The notes under the pieces were generated by a model. It saw only the letters and a list, made by a program, of their open reading frames with translations. It was not told where the DNA came from and did not search any database. From the NCBI RefSeq assembly GCF_004298145.1, contig NZ_SCRH01000015.1:186001-250000 (forward strand): 64,000 nt of DNA. Direction: 5' to 3'. This document shows, piece by piece, positions 36,541 through 46,978 of this stretch. The stretch's first letter is position 1, and every line of letters starts with the position of its first letter. The stretch comes from Mycobacterium sp. Lineage in GTDB: Bacteria > Actinomycetota > Actinomycetes > Mycobacteriales > Mycobacteriaceae. Both the position numbers and the translations under genes were made by a program.

Positions 36541-37272
36541 TCAGACCCCTTGGAACTTCGGTGGCCGCTTCTCTATCCGGGCGACCTGGGCTTCGACGAC
36601 GTCTTGACTACCCCAGGCCTTGTCGAAGAGCTCCCTATGCACCGGCCCGGCCTCTTCGATGGCCCCGTCGTCGTTGAGCACCCGCTTGGCGTGCTGGATC
36701 GCCAGCGGGGCCAGGCCGGCGATCTCGGCGGCCCAGGCCTGGGCGTCGGCGAGCGTCCCGATGCGGTTGGCCATCCCGGTCTGCAACGCCACGTCCGCCG
36801 TCAACTTTTCCGCGGCCAGCAGCATCGCGCGGGCCCGGCCGTGACCGACCAGTGACGACAGCCGCCGGATACTCCAATTATCAAGGGCCAGGCCATATTT
36901 CGACGTCGGAAACTGGAAGAAGGCGTCCGGCGCGACGACCCGGAGATCGCATTGCATGGCCAGCTGCAAACCCGCGCCGATGGCCGGGCCGTTGATGGCG
37001 CCGATCACCGGGATGAGGGTCGCGTCCAAGACCTTGTGCAGCTCGATGAGCCGGTCGGGGTAGTCGGCGGCGAACGCGTCACCGCTCAGGTCCGCGCCGG
37101 CGCAGAACACCGTGCCCTGACCGGTCAGCACGATCGCGCGGATGGAGCCGTCGCCCGCCTTCGACGCGGCCTCGCGCAGCTCCTCGACGAGCTGCGAGTT
37201 CAAGGCGTTGCGGCGCTCGGGGCGCTGCAACTCGATGGTCAAAACGGCTTCGGCCTGGCTAACCCCGATCAT
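36541..37272 (-). CDS. echA6: Enoyl-CoA hydratase-like EchA6
   Basis: 243 aa from the ATG at 37272, the same length as M. tuberculosis EchA6; a longer start at 37323 is rejected on this basis. Crotonase fold: [67 protein letters not shown]. EchA6 is reported to lack hydratase activity and to bind acyl-CoA, feeding mycolic-acid synthesis; it is the target of THPP inhibitors. Divergent from accD3, 27 bp between starts. Confidence 0.95.
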   Translation of the reverse strand: MIGVSQAEAVLTIELQRPERRNALNSQLVEELREAASKAGDGSIRAIVLTGQGTVFCAGADLSGDAFAADYPDRLIELHKVLDATLIPVIGAINGPAIGAGLQLAMQCDLRVVAPDAFFQFPTSKYGLALDNWSIRRLSSLVGHGRARAMLLAAEKLTADVALQTGMANRIGTLADAQAWAAEIAGLAPLAIQHAKRVLNDDGAIEEAGPVHRELFDKAWGSQDVVEAQVARIEKRPPKFQGV

Positions 37273-37299
37273 GGCAGCCACCCTATATAGCCTCGTCAC

Positions 37300-38781
37300 G
37301 TGAGTCGTATCACGGCTGGTCAATTACGCGACGCGGTGCTGGACGAGAATTCCTTCATCCGCTGGGACAGTGCGCCGCTCGCCGTTCCGCTCAGCGCGTC
37401 CTATGCGCGGGAGCTGGCCGACGCCCGGGCCGCGACGGGTCTGGACGAATCGGTGCTGACCGGCGAGGGGCGCCTCTTTGGGCGCCGGGTCGCGGTGGTG
37501 GTCAGCGATTTCGGCTTCCTGGGCGGCTCGATCGGGGTGGCCGCGGCCGAACGGATCACCGCCGCGGTAGAGCGGGCGACCGCCGAGGGCCTGCCGCTGC
37601 TGGCCTCGCCGAGCTCCGGCGGCACCCGCATGCAAGAGGGCACGGTCGCGTTCCTGCAGATGGTGAAGATCGCCGCGGCCGTCCGGCTGCACACCCGGGC
37701 GCATTTGCCCTACCTGGTGTATCTGCGCAATCCGACCACCGGCGGGGTGTTCGCGTCGTGGGGTTCACTGGGCCATGTCACGCTCGCCGAACCGGGCGCA
37801 TTGATCGGCTTCCTCGGACCACGGGTGTACCAGCTGCTCTATGGCGAACCGTTCCCCAAGGGCGTCCAGACCGCGGAGAACCTGCAGCGGCACGGCGTCA
37901 TCGACGGCGTCATCCCGCTCGACGAGCTGCGTCGCACGCTGGATCGTGCGATGACCGTCATCGCCGACGCCCCCGCGCCGCTCCCCGCGGCGCCACCACC
38001 CGAGGCGACACCCGACGTCGCGGCATGGGACTCGGTGGTGGCATCGCGGCGGCCCGACCGGCCGGGCGTCGGACTTCTGTTGCGGCACGGCGCCACCGAC
38101 CGGGTGCTGCTGTCGGGGACCGGCCGAGGAGAGGCGGCGACCACGCTGTTGGCGCTGGCCCGATTCTCCGGCCAGCCCGCCGTGGTGCTCGGCCAACAGC
38201 GGATAGCGGGCGGCCGGGCAAGTACCGTGGGCCCCGCTTCGTTGCGCGAGGCGCGGCGCGGCATGGCGCTGGCCGCCGAGTTGCGTCTGCCGCTGGTGCT
38301 GGTGATCGACACCGCGGGGCCCGCGCTGTCGGCCGAAGCCGAACAGGGTGGGCTTGCCGGCCAGATCGCCCACTGCCTGGCCGAGCTGGTGACGCTGGAT
38401 ACCCCGACGGTGTCGGTGCTGCTGGGCCAGGGCAGTGGCGGGCCGGCGCTGGCGATGGTGCCCGCCGACCGCGTGTTGGCCGCGTTGCACGGCTGGCTGG
38501 CGCCGCTACCGCCGGAAGGCGCCAGCGCGATCGTGTTCCGCGACACCGATCACGCCGCTGAACTCGCTGCGGCACAAGGTATTCGGTCGGCTGATCTTTT
38601 GGAGTCCGGAATTGTTGACGTCGTCGTCGCGGAACATCCCGATGCCGCCGACGAGCCGGTCGAGTTCTCGCAGCGATTGTCGCGCGCCATCGCCGACGAG
38701 GTGCATGCGCTGCGCGCGATCCCGGCCGCCGAGCGGCTGGCCGCCCGGTTGCGGCGCTACCGCAACATCGGTGTGCCCTGA
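37300..38781 (+). CDS. accD3: Acyl-CoA carboxylase carboxyltransferase AccD3
   Basis: 493 aa from a GTG at 37300. The N-terminal half has the carboxyltransferase beta-type core ([36 protein letters not shown]); the C-terminal half has the alpha-type core ([29 protein letters not shown]). AccD subunits carboxylate acyl-CoA together with an AccA biotin subunit, absent from this window. Partner and substrate of AccD3 are not settled. Ends before a hairpin terminator. Confidence 0.95.
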   Translation: MSRITAGQLRDAVLDENSFIRWDSAPLAVPLSASYARELADARAATGLDESVLTGEGRLFGRRVAVVVSDFGFLGGSIGVAAAERITAAVERATAEGLPLLASPSSGGTRMQEGTVAFLQMVKIAAAVRLHTRAHLPYLVYLRNPTTGGVFASWGSLGHVTLAEPGALIGFLGPRVYQLLYGEPFPKGVQTAENLQRHGVIDGVIPLDELRRTLDRAMTVIADAPAPLPAAPPPEATPDVAAWDSVVASRRPDRPGVGLLLRHGATDRVLLSGTGRGEAATTLLALARFSGQPAVVLGQQRIAGGRASTVGPASLREARRGMALAAELRLPLVLVIDTAGPALSAEAEQGGLAGQIAHCLAELVTLDTPTVSVLLGQGSGGPALAMVPADRVLAALHGWLAPLPPEGASAIVFRDTDHAAELAAAQGIRSADLLESGIVDVVVAEHPDAADEPVEFSQRLSRAIADEVHALRAIPAAERLAARLRRYRNIGVP

Positions 38782-38793
38782 CTCCTGGCGAGC

Positions 38794-38842
38794 AGACACA
38801 AAAGCGCCTTTTTTCCTCGGCGTGCCGGGTGCTTTTGCGTCT
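38794..38842 (+). terminator. Hairpin terminator after accD3
   Basis: AGACACAAAAGC (38794-38805) and GCTTTTGCGTCT (38831-38842) are complementary but for one mismatch. A TTTTTT run sits in the loop. The hairpin separates accD3 from prrA. Confidence 0.6.
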
Positions 38843-38901
38843 CAGCGTCAGGGTGGCGACCAGCTCGCGCCTCCCACCCCCGCACGCAACAATCAGGCAA
38901 G

Positions 38902-39612
38902 ATGGGCGGCATGGACACAGGAACTAGCTCACCGCGGGTCTTGGTCGTCGACGACGACTCTGATGTGCTCGCGTCGCTGGAACGTGGCCTGCGGCTGTCC
39001 GGATTCGAGGTGTCCACCGCGGTCGATGGCGCCGAGGCATTGCGCAGCGCCACCGAGACGCGACCGGACGCTATCGTGCTCGACATCAATATGCCGGTGC
39101 TGGACGGCGTCAGCGTCGTCACCGCGCTGCGCGCCATGGACAACGACGTCCCGGTCTGTGTGCTGTCCGCCCGCAGCTCGGTCGACGACCGGGTGGCGGG
39201 CCTGGAGGCCGGGGCCGACGATTACCTGGTCAAGCCGTTCGTGCTGGCCGAGCTGGTCGCGCGGGTCAAGGCGCTGCTGCGTCGCCGCGGCGCCACCGCC
39301 AGCTCTTCCTCGGAAACCATCACGGTGGGTCCGCTGGAAGTCGACATCCCGGGTCGGCGCGCCCGCGTCAACGGCGTCGACGTTGACCTGACCAAGCGGG
39401 AATTCGACCTGCTGGCGGTGCTGGCCGAACACAAGACCGCGGTGTTGTCCCGCGCGCAGCTGCTCGAGCTGGTGTGGGGTTACGACTTCGCCGCCGACAC
39501 CAACGTCGTCGACGTTTTCATCGGATACCTGCGCCGCAAGCTGGAGGCCAACGGCGGGCCCAGGCTACTGCACACCGTGCGTGGAGTGGGATTCGTGCTG
39601 CGCATGCAGTAA
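38902..39612 (+). CDS. prrA: Two-component response regulator PrrA
   Basis: 236 aa, same as M. tuberculosis PrrA. Receiver domain (about 12-125) with acidic pocket VVDDDS, phospho-acceptor Asp61 (VLDINMP), and Lys in DDYLVKPF; an OmpR-type winged helix follows ([33 protein letters not shown]). Start MGGMD at 38902 matches the known N-terminus. Followed 15 bp later by the prrB kinase. The pair is linked in mycobacteria to nitrogen, redox and viability control. Confidence 0.97.
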   Translation: MGGMDTGTSSPRVLVVDDDSDVLASLERGLRLSGFEVSTAVDGAEALRSATETRPDAIVLDINMPVLDGVSVVTALRAMDNDVPVCVLSARSSVDDRVAGLEAGADDYLVKPFVLAELVARVKALLRRRGATASSSSETITVGPLEVDIPGRRARVNGVDVDLTKREFDLLAVLAEHKTAVLSRAQLLELVWGYDFAADTNVVDVFIGYLRRKLEANGGPRLLHTVRGVGFVLRMQ

Positions 39613-39627
39613 CCCGGTCGAGCGGCC

Positions 39628-40965
39628 ATGAACTTCCTGTCCCGGATCCTGACCCGTACGCCGTCGCTACGGGCCCGGGTCGCGGTCGCGACCGCGATCG
39701 GCACCGCCATCGTGGTGGTCATCGCGGGAGCGGTCGTATGGTTCGGCATCACCAGCGCCTGGAAGGAGCGGCTGGATCGCCGGCTGGACGAGGCGGCGGG
39801 TTTCGCCATTCCCTTCCTGCCGCGCGGGCTCGGCGAGATTCCGCGTGCCCCCCACGACCAGGACACCGTGATCACGGTGCGACGCGACGGCCAGGTCAAG
39901 TCCAACTCGGACATCACGCTGCCCCCGCTTCAGGAGGGCTATGCCGACACCTCCATCAACGGGGTGCGCTATCGCGTGCGAACCCTGGAACTCCGCACAC
40001 CGCAGCCGGCGACGGTGGAAGTGGGTGCCACCTACGACGACACGATCGCCCAGACCAACAACTTGCATCGCCGGGTGATCCTGATCTGCGCGCTGTCGAT
40101 TGGCGCGGCGGCGGTATTCGCTTGGCTCCTGGCGGCTTTCGCGGTCCGGCCGTTCAAGCGGTTGGCCCAGCAGGCCCGCTCGATCGACGCCGACGAGCGG
40201 CCACAGGTGGCGGTGCGCGGCGCCACCGAGGCCGTCGAGGTCGCCGAGGCCATGCGGGGCATGCTGCAGCGCATCTGGACCGAACAGGACCGGACCAAGG
40301 AGGCCCTCGCGTCCGCGCGCGACTTCGCTGCCGTGTCCTCGCACGAGTTGCGCACCCCCCTGACCGCGATGCGCACCAACCTCGAAGTGCTGTCCACCCT
40401 GGACATGCCGGATGACCAACGCAAAGAGGTGCTGAGCGACGTCATCCGCACCCAGTCGCGGATCGAGGCCACGCTGAGCGCCCTCGAGCGGCTGGCCCAG
40501 GGCGAGCTCTCGACGTCCGACGATCACGTCCCGGTCGACATCACCGAGCTGCTCGACCGCGCCGCCCACGACGCCACCCGCATTTACCCCGGGCTCGATG
40601 TCTCGCTGGTGCCCTCCCCCACCTGCATCATCGTCGGGTTGCCGGCCGGGTTGCGCCTTGCCGTCGACAACGCGATCGCCAATGCCGTCAAGCATGGCGG
40701 CGCCACCCGGGTCGAGCTGTCGGCGGTCAGCTCCCGCGCCGGCGTGGAGATCGCCGTCGACGACAACGGCGGCGGAGTGCCCGAGGACGAGCGCACAGCG
40801 GTGTTCGCTCGGTTCTCCCGCGGATCGACGGCCTCCCATTCCGGGTCGGGCCTGGGATTGGCCTTGGTGGCCCAGCAGGCCGAGCTGCACGGCGGGACGG
40901 CCGCGCTGGAAAGCAGTCCGCTGGGTGGTGCCCGGCTGGTGCTGCGCCTCCCCGGGCCCAGCTAG
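39628..40965 (+). CDS. prrB: Sensor histidine kinase PrrB
   Basis: 445 aa. Two membrane segments (about 20-42 and 148-170) bracket an extracytoplasmic sensor; HAMP region; H-box SSHELRTPLTAMRTNLEVL near 235; N-box NAIANAVKHGG; G-boxes VDDNGGGVPEDE and GSGLGLALVAQQ. Partner of PrrA. The following gap to 41036 holds no gene; in M. tuberculosis arfABC lies at this place. Confidence 0.97.
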   Translation: MNFLSRILTRTPSLRARVAVATAIGTAIVVVIAGAVVWFGITSAWKERLDRRLDEAAGFAIPFLPRGLGEIPRAPHDQDTVITVRRDGQVKSNSDITLPPLQEGYADTSINGVRYRVRTLELRTPQPATVEVGATYDDTIAQTNNLHRRVILICALSIGAAAVFAWLLAAFAVRPFKRLAQQARSIDADERPQVAVRGATEAVEVAEAMRGMLQRIWTEQDRTKEALASARDFAAVSSHELRTPLTAMRTNLEVLSTLDMPDDQRKEVLSDVIRTQSRIEATLSALERLAQGELSTSDDHVPVDITELLDRAAHDATRIYPGLDVSLVPSPTCIIVGLPAGLRLAVDNAIANAVKHGGATRVELSAVSSRAGVEIAVDDNGGGVPEDERTAVFARFSRGSTASHSGSGLGLALVAQQAELHGGTAALESSPLGGARLVLRLPGPS

Positions 40966-41036
40966 CCGCGCCGGCACCGCCGGATTTTGGCGGTCGACGG
41001 CAATCAGCCCCTTCTCGAGTCGGGCAGACTGGAGCG

Positions 41037-41300
41037 ATGGCCAACGGCAGCAAACCGACCGACAACGACACCCTGGCACACATCCGCGAGCTGGTCGCCG
41101 AGGAAAAGGCGCTGCGGGCCCAGTTGCAGCGCGGCGACATCGACACGTCGGAGGAACATGATCGCCTTCGGCGGATGGAGATCGAACTCGACCAGTGCTG
41201 GGATCTGCTGCGGCAACGCCGGGCGCTCCGCGACAGCGGCGGTGATCCGCGGGAAGCGGAGGTGCGCCCGCCCGACGACGTCGAAGGCTACCTGAGCTGA
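41037..41300 (+). CDS. DUF2630 protein (Rv0898c-like)
   Basis: 87 aa, the same length as the M. tuberculosis counterpart. Helical and highly charged: DTLAHIRELVAEEKALRAQL, EEHDRLRRMEIELDQCWDLL, DDVEGYLS. Fits DUF2630, function unknown, probably a coiled coil. Its TGA lies inside the apparent CTG start of the next gene, so translation is coupled. Confidence 0.92.
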   Translation: MANGSKPTDNDTLAHIRELVAEEKALRAQLQRGDIDTSEEHDRLRRMEIELDQCWDLLRQRRALRDSGGDPREAEVRPPDDVEGYLS

Positions 41301-42889
41301 GCGTCCACGCGGCAGACGTCGACGTCGTCGTCGTAGGGGGCGGTCACAACGGCCTCGTCGCGGCGGCCTATCTGGCCCGGGCGGGCCTGCGGGTGCGCCT
41401 GCTGGAACGGCTGGAACAGCTCGGCGGCGCGGCCGTCTCGGCGCAAGCCTTCGACGGTGTGGGGGTCCGGATATCGCGCTACTCGTACCTGGTCAGCTTG
41501 CTGCCGCCCCGCATCGTCGACGACCTGGGCGCGCGGGTGCGGCTGGCCCGGCGGCCCTTTTCCTCGTACACGCCCGACCCCGCCACCGGTGGCCGCAGCG
41601 GGCTGCTGATCGGGGCGCACGGTGCGACCTTCGCCGCCGTCGGCGCCGCCGACGACGCGCACGGCTTCGCCGCCTTCTACCAACGGTGCCGGCTGGTGAC
41701 CGGACGGCTGTGGCCGACGCTGCTCGAACCGCTGCGCGGCCGCGAGGAGGCCCGCCGCTACGTCGTGGCGCGTGGCGATCACCGCGCCGCGGCCGCATGG
41801 CGGGCCATGATCGAGGAACCGATCGGCGGGGCCATCGCCGCGGCGGTGGGCAACGACCTGGTGCGCGGGGTGATCGCCACCGACGCGCTCATCGGCACCT
41901 TCGCCCGCCTCGACGACCCGTCGTTGACGCAGAACGTCTGCTTCTTGTATCACGTGCTCGGCGGTGGTACCGGCGACTGGGACGTCCCGATCGGCGGGAT
42001 GGGGGCACTGACCGCCGCCCTGGCCACCGCGGCAGTCGGCCACGGCGCCGAAATACTCGCCGGCGCAGAGGTTTACGCGATCGATCCCAGCGGCGAGGTG
42101 CGCTACCGCATCGGCGAGCTAGAGCACCGGGTCCGGGCCCGCTTCGTGCTTGCCGGTGTCACACCGACGGTGCTGGCCGGGCTGCTCGGCGAACGACCGA
42201 CACCGACGGCCACCGGCGCGCAGGTCAAGGTGAACATGGTGCTGGGGCGGCTGCCCCGGTTACGCGACCGGGGTGTCACACCCGCACAGGCATTCGCCGG
42301 GACGTTTCACGCCAACCAGACCTGGACCCAACTGGATGCGGCCTACGCGCAGGCGTCGGCGGGACAGGCGCCGAATCCGTTGCCGTGCGAGGCCTATTGC
42401 CATTCCCTGACCGATCCCAGCATCCTGTCGGACGACCTGCGTGACTCGGGCGCGCAGACGATGACGGTGTTCGGCCTGCACACCCCGCACTCGCTGTTGC
42501 GCAACGCCGACCCCGACGCCCTGCGCGACCAGCTCACCGACAAGGTGCTGGTGTCACTGAATTCTGTTCTGGCCGAACCAATTCAAGACCTGCTGCTGCA
42601 CGACGCACACGGCCGGCCGTGCATCGAGACGACGACCACGTCGGATCTGGAGCGCACCTTGCGCATGAGCGGCGGCAACATTTTCCACGGAGGCCTGCGC
42701 TGGCCGTTCGCCGACGATGACGACCCGCTGGACACCCCGGCGCGGCGCTGGGGCGTGGCCACCGCCCATGAACGAATCATGTTGTGCGGCTCGGGCGCTC
42801 GCCGCGGCGGAGCGGTATCGGGCATCGGCGGGCACAACGCCGCGATGGCAGTGCTCGCTTCCGTCGCGAGCGGAGGTCAAAGCACCTGA
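41297..42889 (+). CDS. Phytoene-dehydrogenase-like FAD oxidoreductase (CTG start)
   Basis: 530 aa if it starts at CTG 41297. An FAD-binding GGGHNG motif sits at about residues 14-19, and ends with ADDDDPLDTPARRW and GSGARRGGAVSGIGGHNAA typical of NAD(P)/FAD amine-oxidase-like proteins (Rv0897c-like). No ATG, GTG or TTG exists between the last in-frame stop (near 41243) and a GTG at 41393, which lies beyond the FAD motif. CTG at the stop of the DUF2630 gene gives a CTGA overlap like the ATGA/GTGA overlaps elsewhere in this window. The remembered M. tuberculosis N-terminus aligns with the residues after CTG. Confidence 0.88.
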   Translation: MSVHAADVDVVVVGGGHNGLVAAAYLARAGLRVRLLERLEQLGGAAVSAQAFDGVGVRISRYSYLVSLLPPRIVDDLGARVRLARRPFSSYTPDPATGGRSGLLIGAHGATFAAVGAADDAHGFAAFYQRCRLVTGRLWPTLLEPLRGREEARRYVVARGDHRAAAAWRAMIEEPIGGAIAAAVGNDLVRGVIATDALIGTFARLDDPSLTQNVCFLYHVLGGGTGDWDVPIGGMGALTAALATAAVGHGAEILAGAEVYAIDPSGEVRYRIGELEHRVRARFVLAGVTPTVLAGLLGERPTPTATGAQVKVNMVLGRLPRLRDRGVTPAQAFAGTFHANQTWTQLDAAYAQASAGQAPNPLPCEAYCHSLTDPSILSDDLRDSGAQTMTVFGLHTPHSLLRNADPDALRDQLTDKVLVSLNSVLAEPIQDLLLHDAHGRPCIETTTTSDLERTLRMSGGNIFHGGLRWPFADDDDPLDTPARRWGVATAHERIMLCGSGARRGGAVSGIGGHNAAMAVLASVASGGQST

Positions 42890-42934
42890 AAAGTGCCCGT
42901 ATGGGGTGTTTTTGTATCCGCTCGGCCGGGGAAA

Positions 42935-44230
<1,296 letters not shown>

Positions 44231-44413
44231 GAGAACCCCTTTGCGCTCCGGCTGATATCGCTGCCCTGACTTGGATGCTTACTGCTGAAGGTAGTCGTTA
44301 TGGCGACGGGGCGCCTGCGCGGGGTCGAGTCTGCTGGTCATGCCACCAATCGGTGGCGTGAGCCTTGCTCTCGGTGTGGGCGCGAACCGCTCCGGGCACC
44401 CCTGCGCGGCACG

Positions 44414-45088
44414 CTACGGCTGAAGGCGCTCGACGCGATCGCCGCTGACCCGGATGCGGTTATGCAACCGGTCTTCCCGTCCCTGCCAGAACTCGACCAC
44501 CTCCGGCGCGATGAGATAGCCGCCCCAGCCGGGCGGCACCGGAACCCGCTCGCGGTCGGCGAAGCGCGCGGTCACCCCCGCCAGCCGGTCGAGCAGCGCC
44601 GCCCGCGACGCGATCGGTTGCGACTGGTGCGATGCCCAGGCGCCCAGCTGTGACCCGCGCGGCCGTTTGGACCAGTAGTCCTCGGTGGCCTGCGCAGTGA
44701 CCTTGCTCACCGGGCCGCGGATGTGGACCTGGCGACCGAGCTGGTACCAGGGAAACGTCGCCGAGGCGTACGGCGTCGCGGCCAGGTCGTCACCCTTGGC
44801 CGAGTCATAGTTGGTGAAAAAGGTGATTCCGGTCTCGTCGACGCTTTTGCACAACACCGATCGGCTCGCCGGCCTGCCGGCGGCGGTGACAGTGGCCAGC
44901 ACCATCGCGTTGGGCTCGGCGACACCCGACCGCTCGGCGTCGCCGATCCATCTGTGCAACAACGAAACCCAACCGTCGCCGAGCCAGTCCGCGTCGAGGT
45001 TCGGACTCCCGTCCTTTTCCGCCGATCCGTATTCCGCACGCATTCGTTGCAGGTGCTCTTTTCCCGGCTCGGGGTCTCGTCCTGCCAT
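44414..45088 (-). CDS. pdxH: Pyridoxamine 5'-phosphate oxidase PdxH
   Basis: 224 aa from the ATG at 45088. FMN-binding features [34 protein letters not shown] and C-terminal [16 protein letters not shown] with the typical catalytic Arg segment. Oxidises PNP/PMP to pyridoxal phosphate. A longer frame upstream lacks homology. Divergent from citA. In M. tuberculosis pdxH is elsewhere (Rv2607). Confidence 0.94.
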   Translation of the reverse strand: MAGRDPEPGKEHLQRMRAEYGSAEKDGSPNLDADWLGDGWVSLLHRWIGDAERSGVAEPNAMVLATVTAAGRPASRSVLCKSVDETGITFFTNYDSAKGDDLAATPYASATFPWYQLGRQVHIRGPVSKVTAQATEDYWSKRPRGSQLGAWASHQSQPIASRAALLDRLAGVTARFADRERVPVPPGWGGYLIAPEVVEFWQGREDRLHNRIRVSGDRVERLQP

Positions 45089-45160
45089 CGCGTCAACGCT
45101 ACCGGCGCCTCCTACCGGCCGGTAGCGCCGGCCCGACCACGGGGTGCGAGAATTTTCGGC

Positions 45161-46282
45161 ATGACTGTGGTCCCCGAAGACTTTGTCCCCGGCCTCGAAG
45201 GCGTGGTCGCCTTCACCACCGAAATTGCCGAACCGGATAAAGACGGCGGTGCGCTGCGCTATCGCGGTGTCGACATCGAAGACCTGGTGGGTCAGCAGGT
45301 CACGTTCGGCGACGTGTGGGCGCTGCTGGTCGACGGGAAGTTCGGCCACGGGTTACCGCCCGCCGAGCCGTTCCCGCTGCCCATCCACACCGGCGACGTG
45401 CGCGTCGACGTGCAGGCGGGTCTGGCGATGCTGGCCCCGATCTGGGGCTACAAGCCGCTGCTGGACACCGATGACGCCACCGCCCGCAATCAGCTGGCGC
45501 GGGCATCGGTGATGGCCCTGTCCTACGTCGCGCAGTCCGCGCGCGGTATCTATCAGCCCGCGGTGCCGCAGCGGGTGATCGACGAATGCGAAACGGTCAC
45601 TGCACGTTTCATGACGCGCTGGCAGGGTGAGCCGGACCCGCGGCACGTCGAAGCGATTGACGCCTACTGGGTTTCGGCCGCCGAGCACGGCATGAACGCC
45701 TCGACGTTCACCGCGCGTGTCATCGCCTCCACCGGCGCCGACGTAGCGGCGGCGCTCTCCGGGGCGATCGGCGCGATGAGCGGCCCACTGCACGGCGGAG
45801 CGCCGGCGCGGGTGCTGCCGATGATCGAAGAGGTCGAGCGCACCGGCGACGCGCGTGGCCTGGTCAAGAGGATCCTGGACAGCGGCGACAAACTGATGGG
45901 ATTCGGCCACCGCGTGTACCGCGCGGAGGATCCGCGGGCGCGGGTGCTGCGCGCCACCGCCGAGCGGCTGGGCGCGCCGCGCCACGAGGTCGCCGTCGCG
46001 CTGGAGCAGGCCGCCCTGGCCGAGCTGCGCGAGCGCCGCCCGGACCGGGCCATCGAGACCAACGTCGAGTTCTGGGCCGCGGTCATCCTGGACTTCGCCC
46101 GGGTACCGCCCAACATGATGCCGGCGATGTTCACCTGTGGACGCACCGCGGGCTGGTGCGCCCACATTATCGAGCAGAAGCGGCTGGGCAAGCTGGTCCG
46201 GCCGTCGGCCATCTACGTGGGTCCCGCCCCGCGCAGTCCCGAATCCGTCGAGGGTTGGGACCGCAGCCTCACCAACGCCTGA
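45161..46282 (+). CDS. citA: Citrate/2-methylcitrate synthase-type CitA
   Basis: 373 aa from the ATG at 45161. Motifs: [66 protein letters not shown], and a short C-terminus. The length equals M. tuberculosis CitA. The family is a citrate synthase type II relative; some members act on propionyl-CoA. Divergent from pdxH, 72 bp between starts. Confidence 0.95.
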   Translation: MTVVPEDFVPGLEGVVAFTTEIAEPDKDGGALRYRGVDIEDLVGQQVTFGDVWALLVDGKFGHGLPPAEPFPLPIHTGDVRVDVQAGLAMLAPIWGYKPLLDTDDATARNQLARASVMALSYVAQSARGIYQPAVPQRVIDECETVTARFMTRWQGEPDPRHVEAIDAYWVSAAEHGMNASTFTARVIASTGADVAAALSGAIGAMSGPLHGGAPARVLPMIEEVERTGDARGLVKRILDSGDKLMGFGHRVYRAEDPRARVLRATAERLGAPRHEVAVALEQAALAELRERRPDRAIETNVEFWAAVILDFARVPPNMMPAMFTCGRTAGWCAHIIEQKRLGKLVRPSAIYVGPAPRSPESVEGWDRSLTNA

Positions 46283-46412
46283 GGCCCCCGTTTGTCGGTA
46301 CCCGGCGATTTAATGGTCGCTGTCGCGATGAGTTTGCGTCGCCGACGCAGTCATAAGTCGTGAGCCTGCCCGCCGTGGGCGGGCGACGGAACCGACAGCA
46401 AGGAGAACCAGC

Positions 46413-46871
46413 ATGGCGATCAACATCGAACCCGCACTGTCCCCGCACCTCGTGGTCGGCGATGCCGCCGCGGCAATCGACTTCTACGTCAAGGCTTTTG
46501 GGGCCCAGGAAATAGGGCGCGTACCGCGTCCCGACGGCAAACTGGTGCACGCCGCGGTGCGCATCAACGGTTTCACGGTGATGCTCAACGACGACTTCCC
46601 GGAGATGTGTGGCGGCAAGTCGATGACGCCGACATCGTTGGGTGGCACCCCGGTGACGATCCACCTCACCGTCCCCGACGTCGACGCCGGCTTCCAGCGG
46701 GCGCTGGATGCCGGCGCCACCGTGGTGACCCCGTTGGAGGACCAGTTCTGGGGCGACCGCTACGGCATGGTCGCCGACCCGTTCGGCCACCACTGGTCAC
46801 TGGGACAGCCGGTCCGCGAGGTCAGCATGGAAGAGATCGCGGCGGCGATGTCCGGGCAGGGAGCCGGTTAG
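46413..46871 (+). CDS. VOC-family protein (Rv0887c-like, PhnB type)
   Basis: 152 aa, ATG with AAGGAG upstream. PhnB/YdcJ-like glyoxalase fold: LSPHLVVGDAAAAIDFYVKA, FGAQEIGRVPRPDGK, a central WGDRYGMVADPFGHHWSL with the C-terminal ligand His. Length equals the M. tuberculosis counterpart. Substrate unknown. Confidence 0.9.
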   Translation: MAINIEPALSPHLVVGDAAAAIDFYVKAFGAQEIGRVPRPDGKLVHAAVRINGFTVMLNDDFPEMCGGKSMTPTSLGGTPVTIHLTVPDVDAGFQRALDAGATVVTPLEDQFWGDRYGMVADPFGHHWSLGQPVREVSMEEIAAAMSGQGAG

Positions 46872-46891
46872 CGGCGATCGCGAGCGCGGCC

Positions 46892-46970
46892 GTGGTGATC
46901 GCCAGCGCGGCGTAGCCGGGCGCAGCGGGTCGCCACTACACCTCGCAGCCGGGCGAAGCGGGTCGCCACC
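46892..46970 (+). repeat. Intergenic repeat, copy in front of fprB end
   Basis: GTGGTGATCGCCAGCGCGG followed by GTAGCCGGGCGCAGCGGGTC (46892-46935), then a second partial unit (GCAGCCGGGCGAAGCGGGTC, from 46945). An inverted close copy lies at 52017-52061. Confidence 0.6.
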
Positions 46971-46978
46971 ATCGGGAC

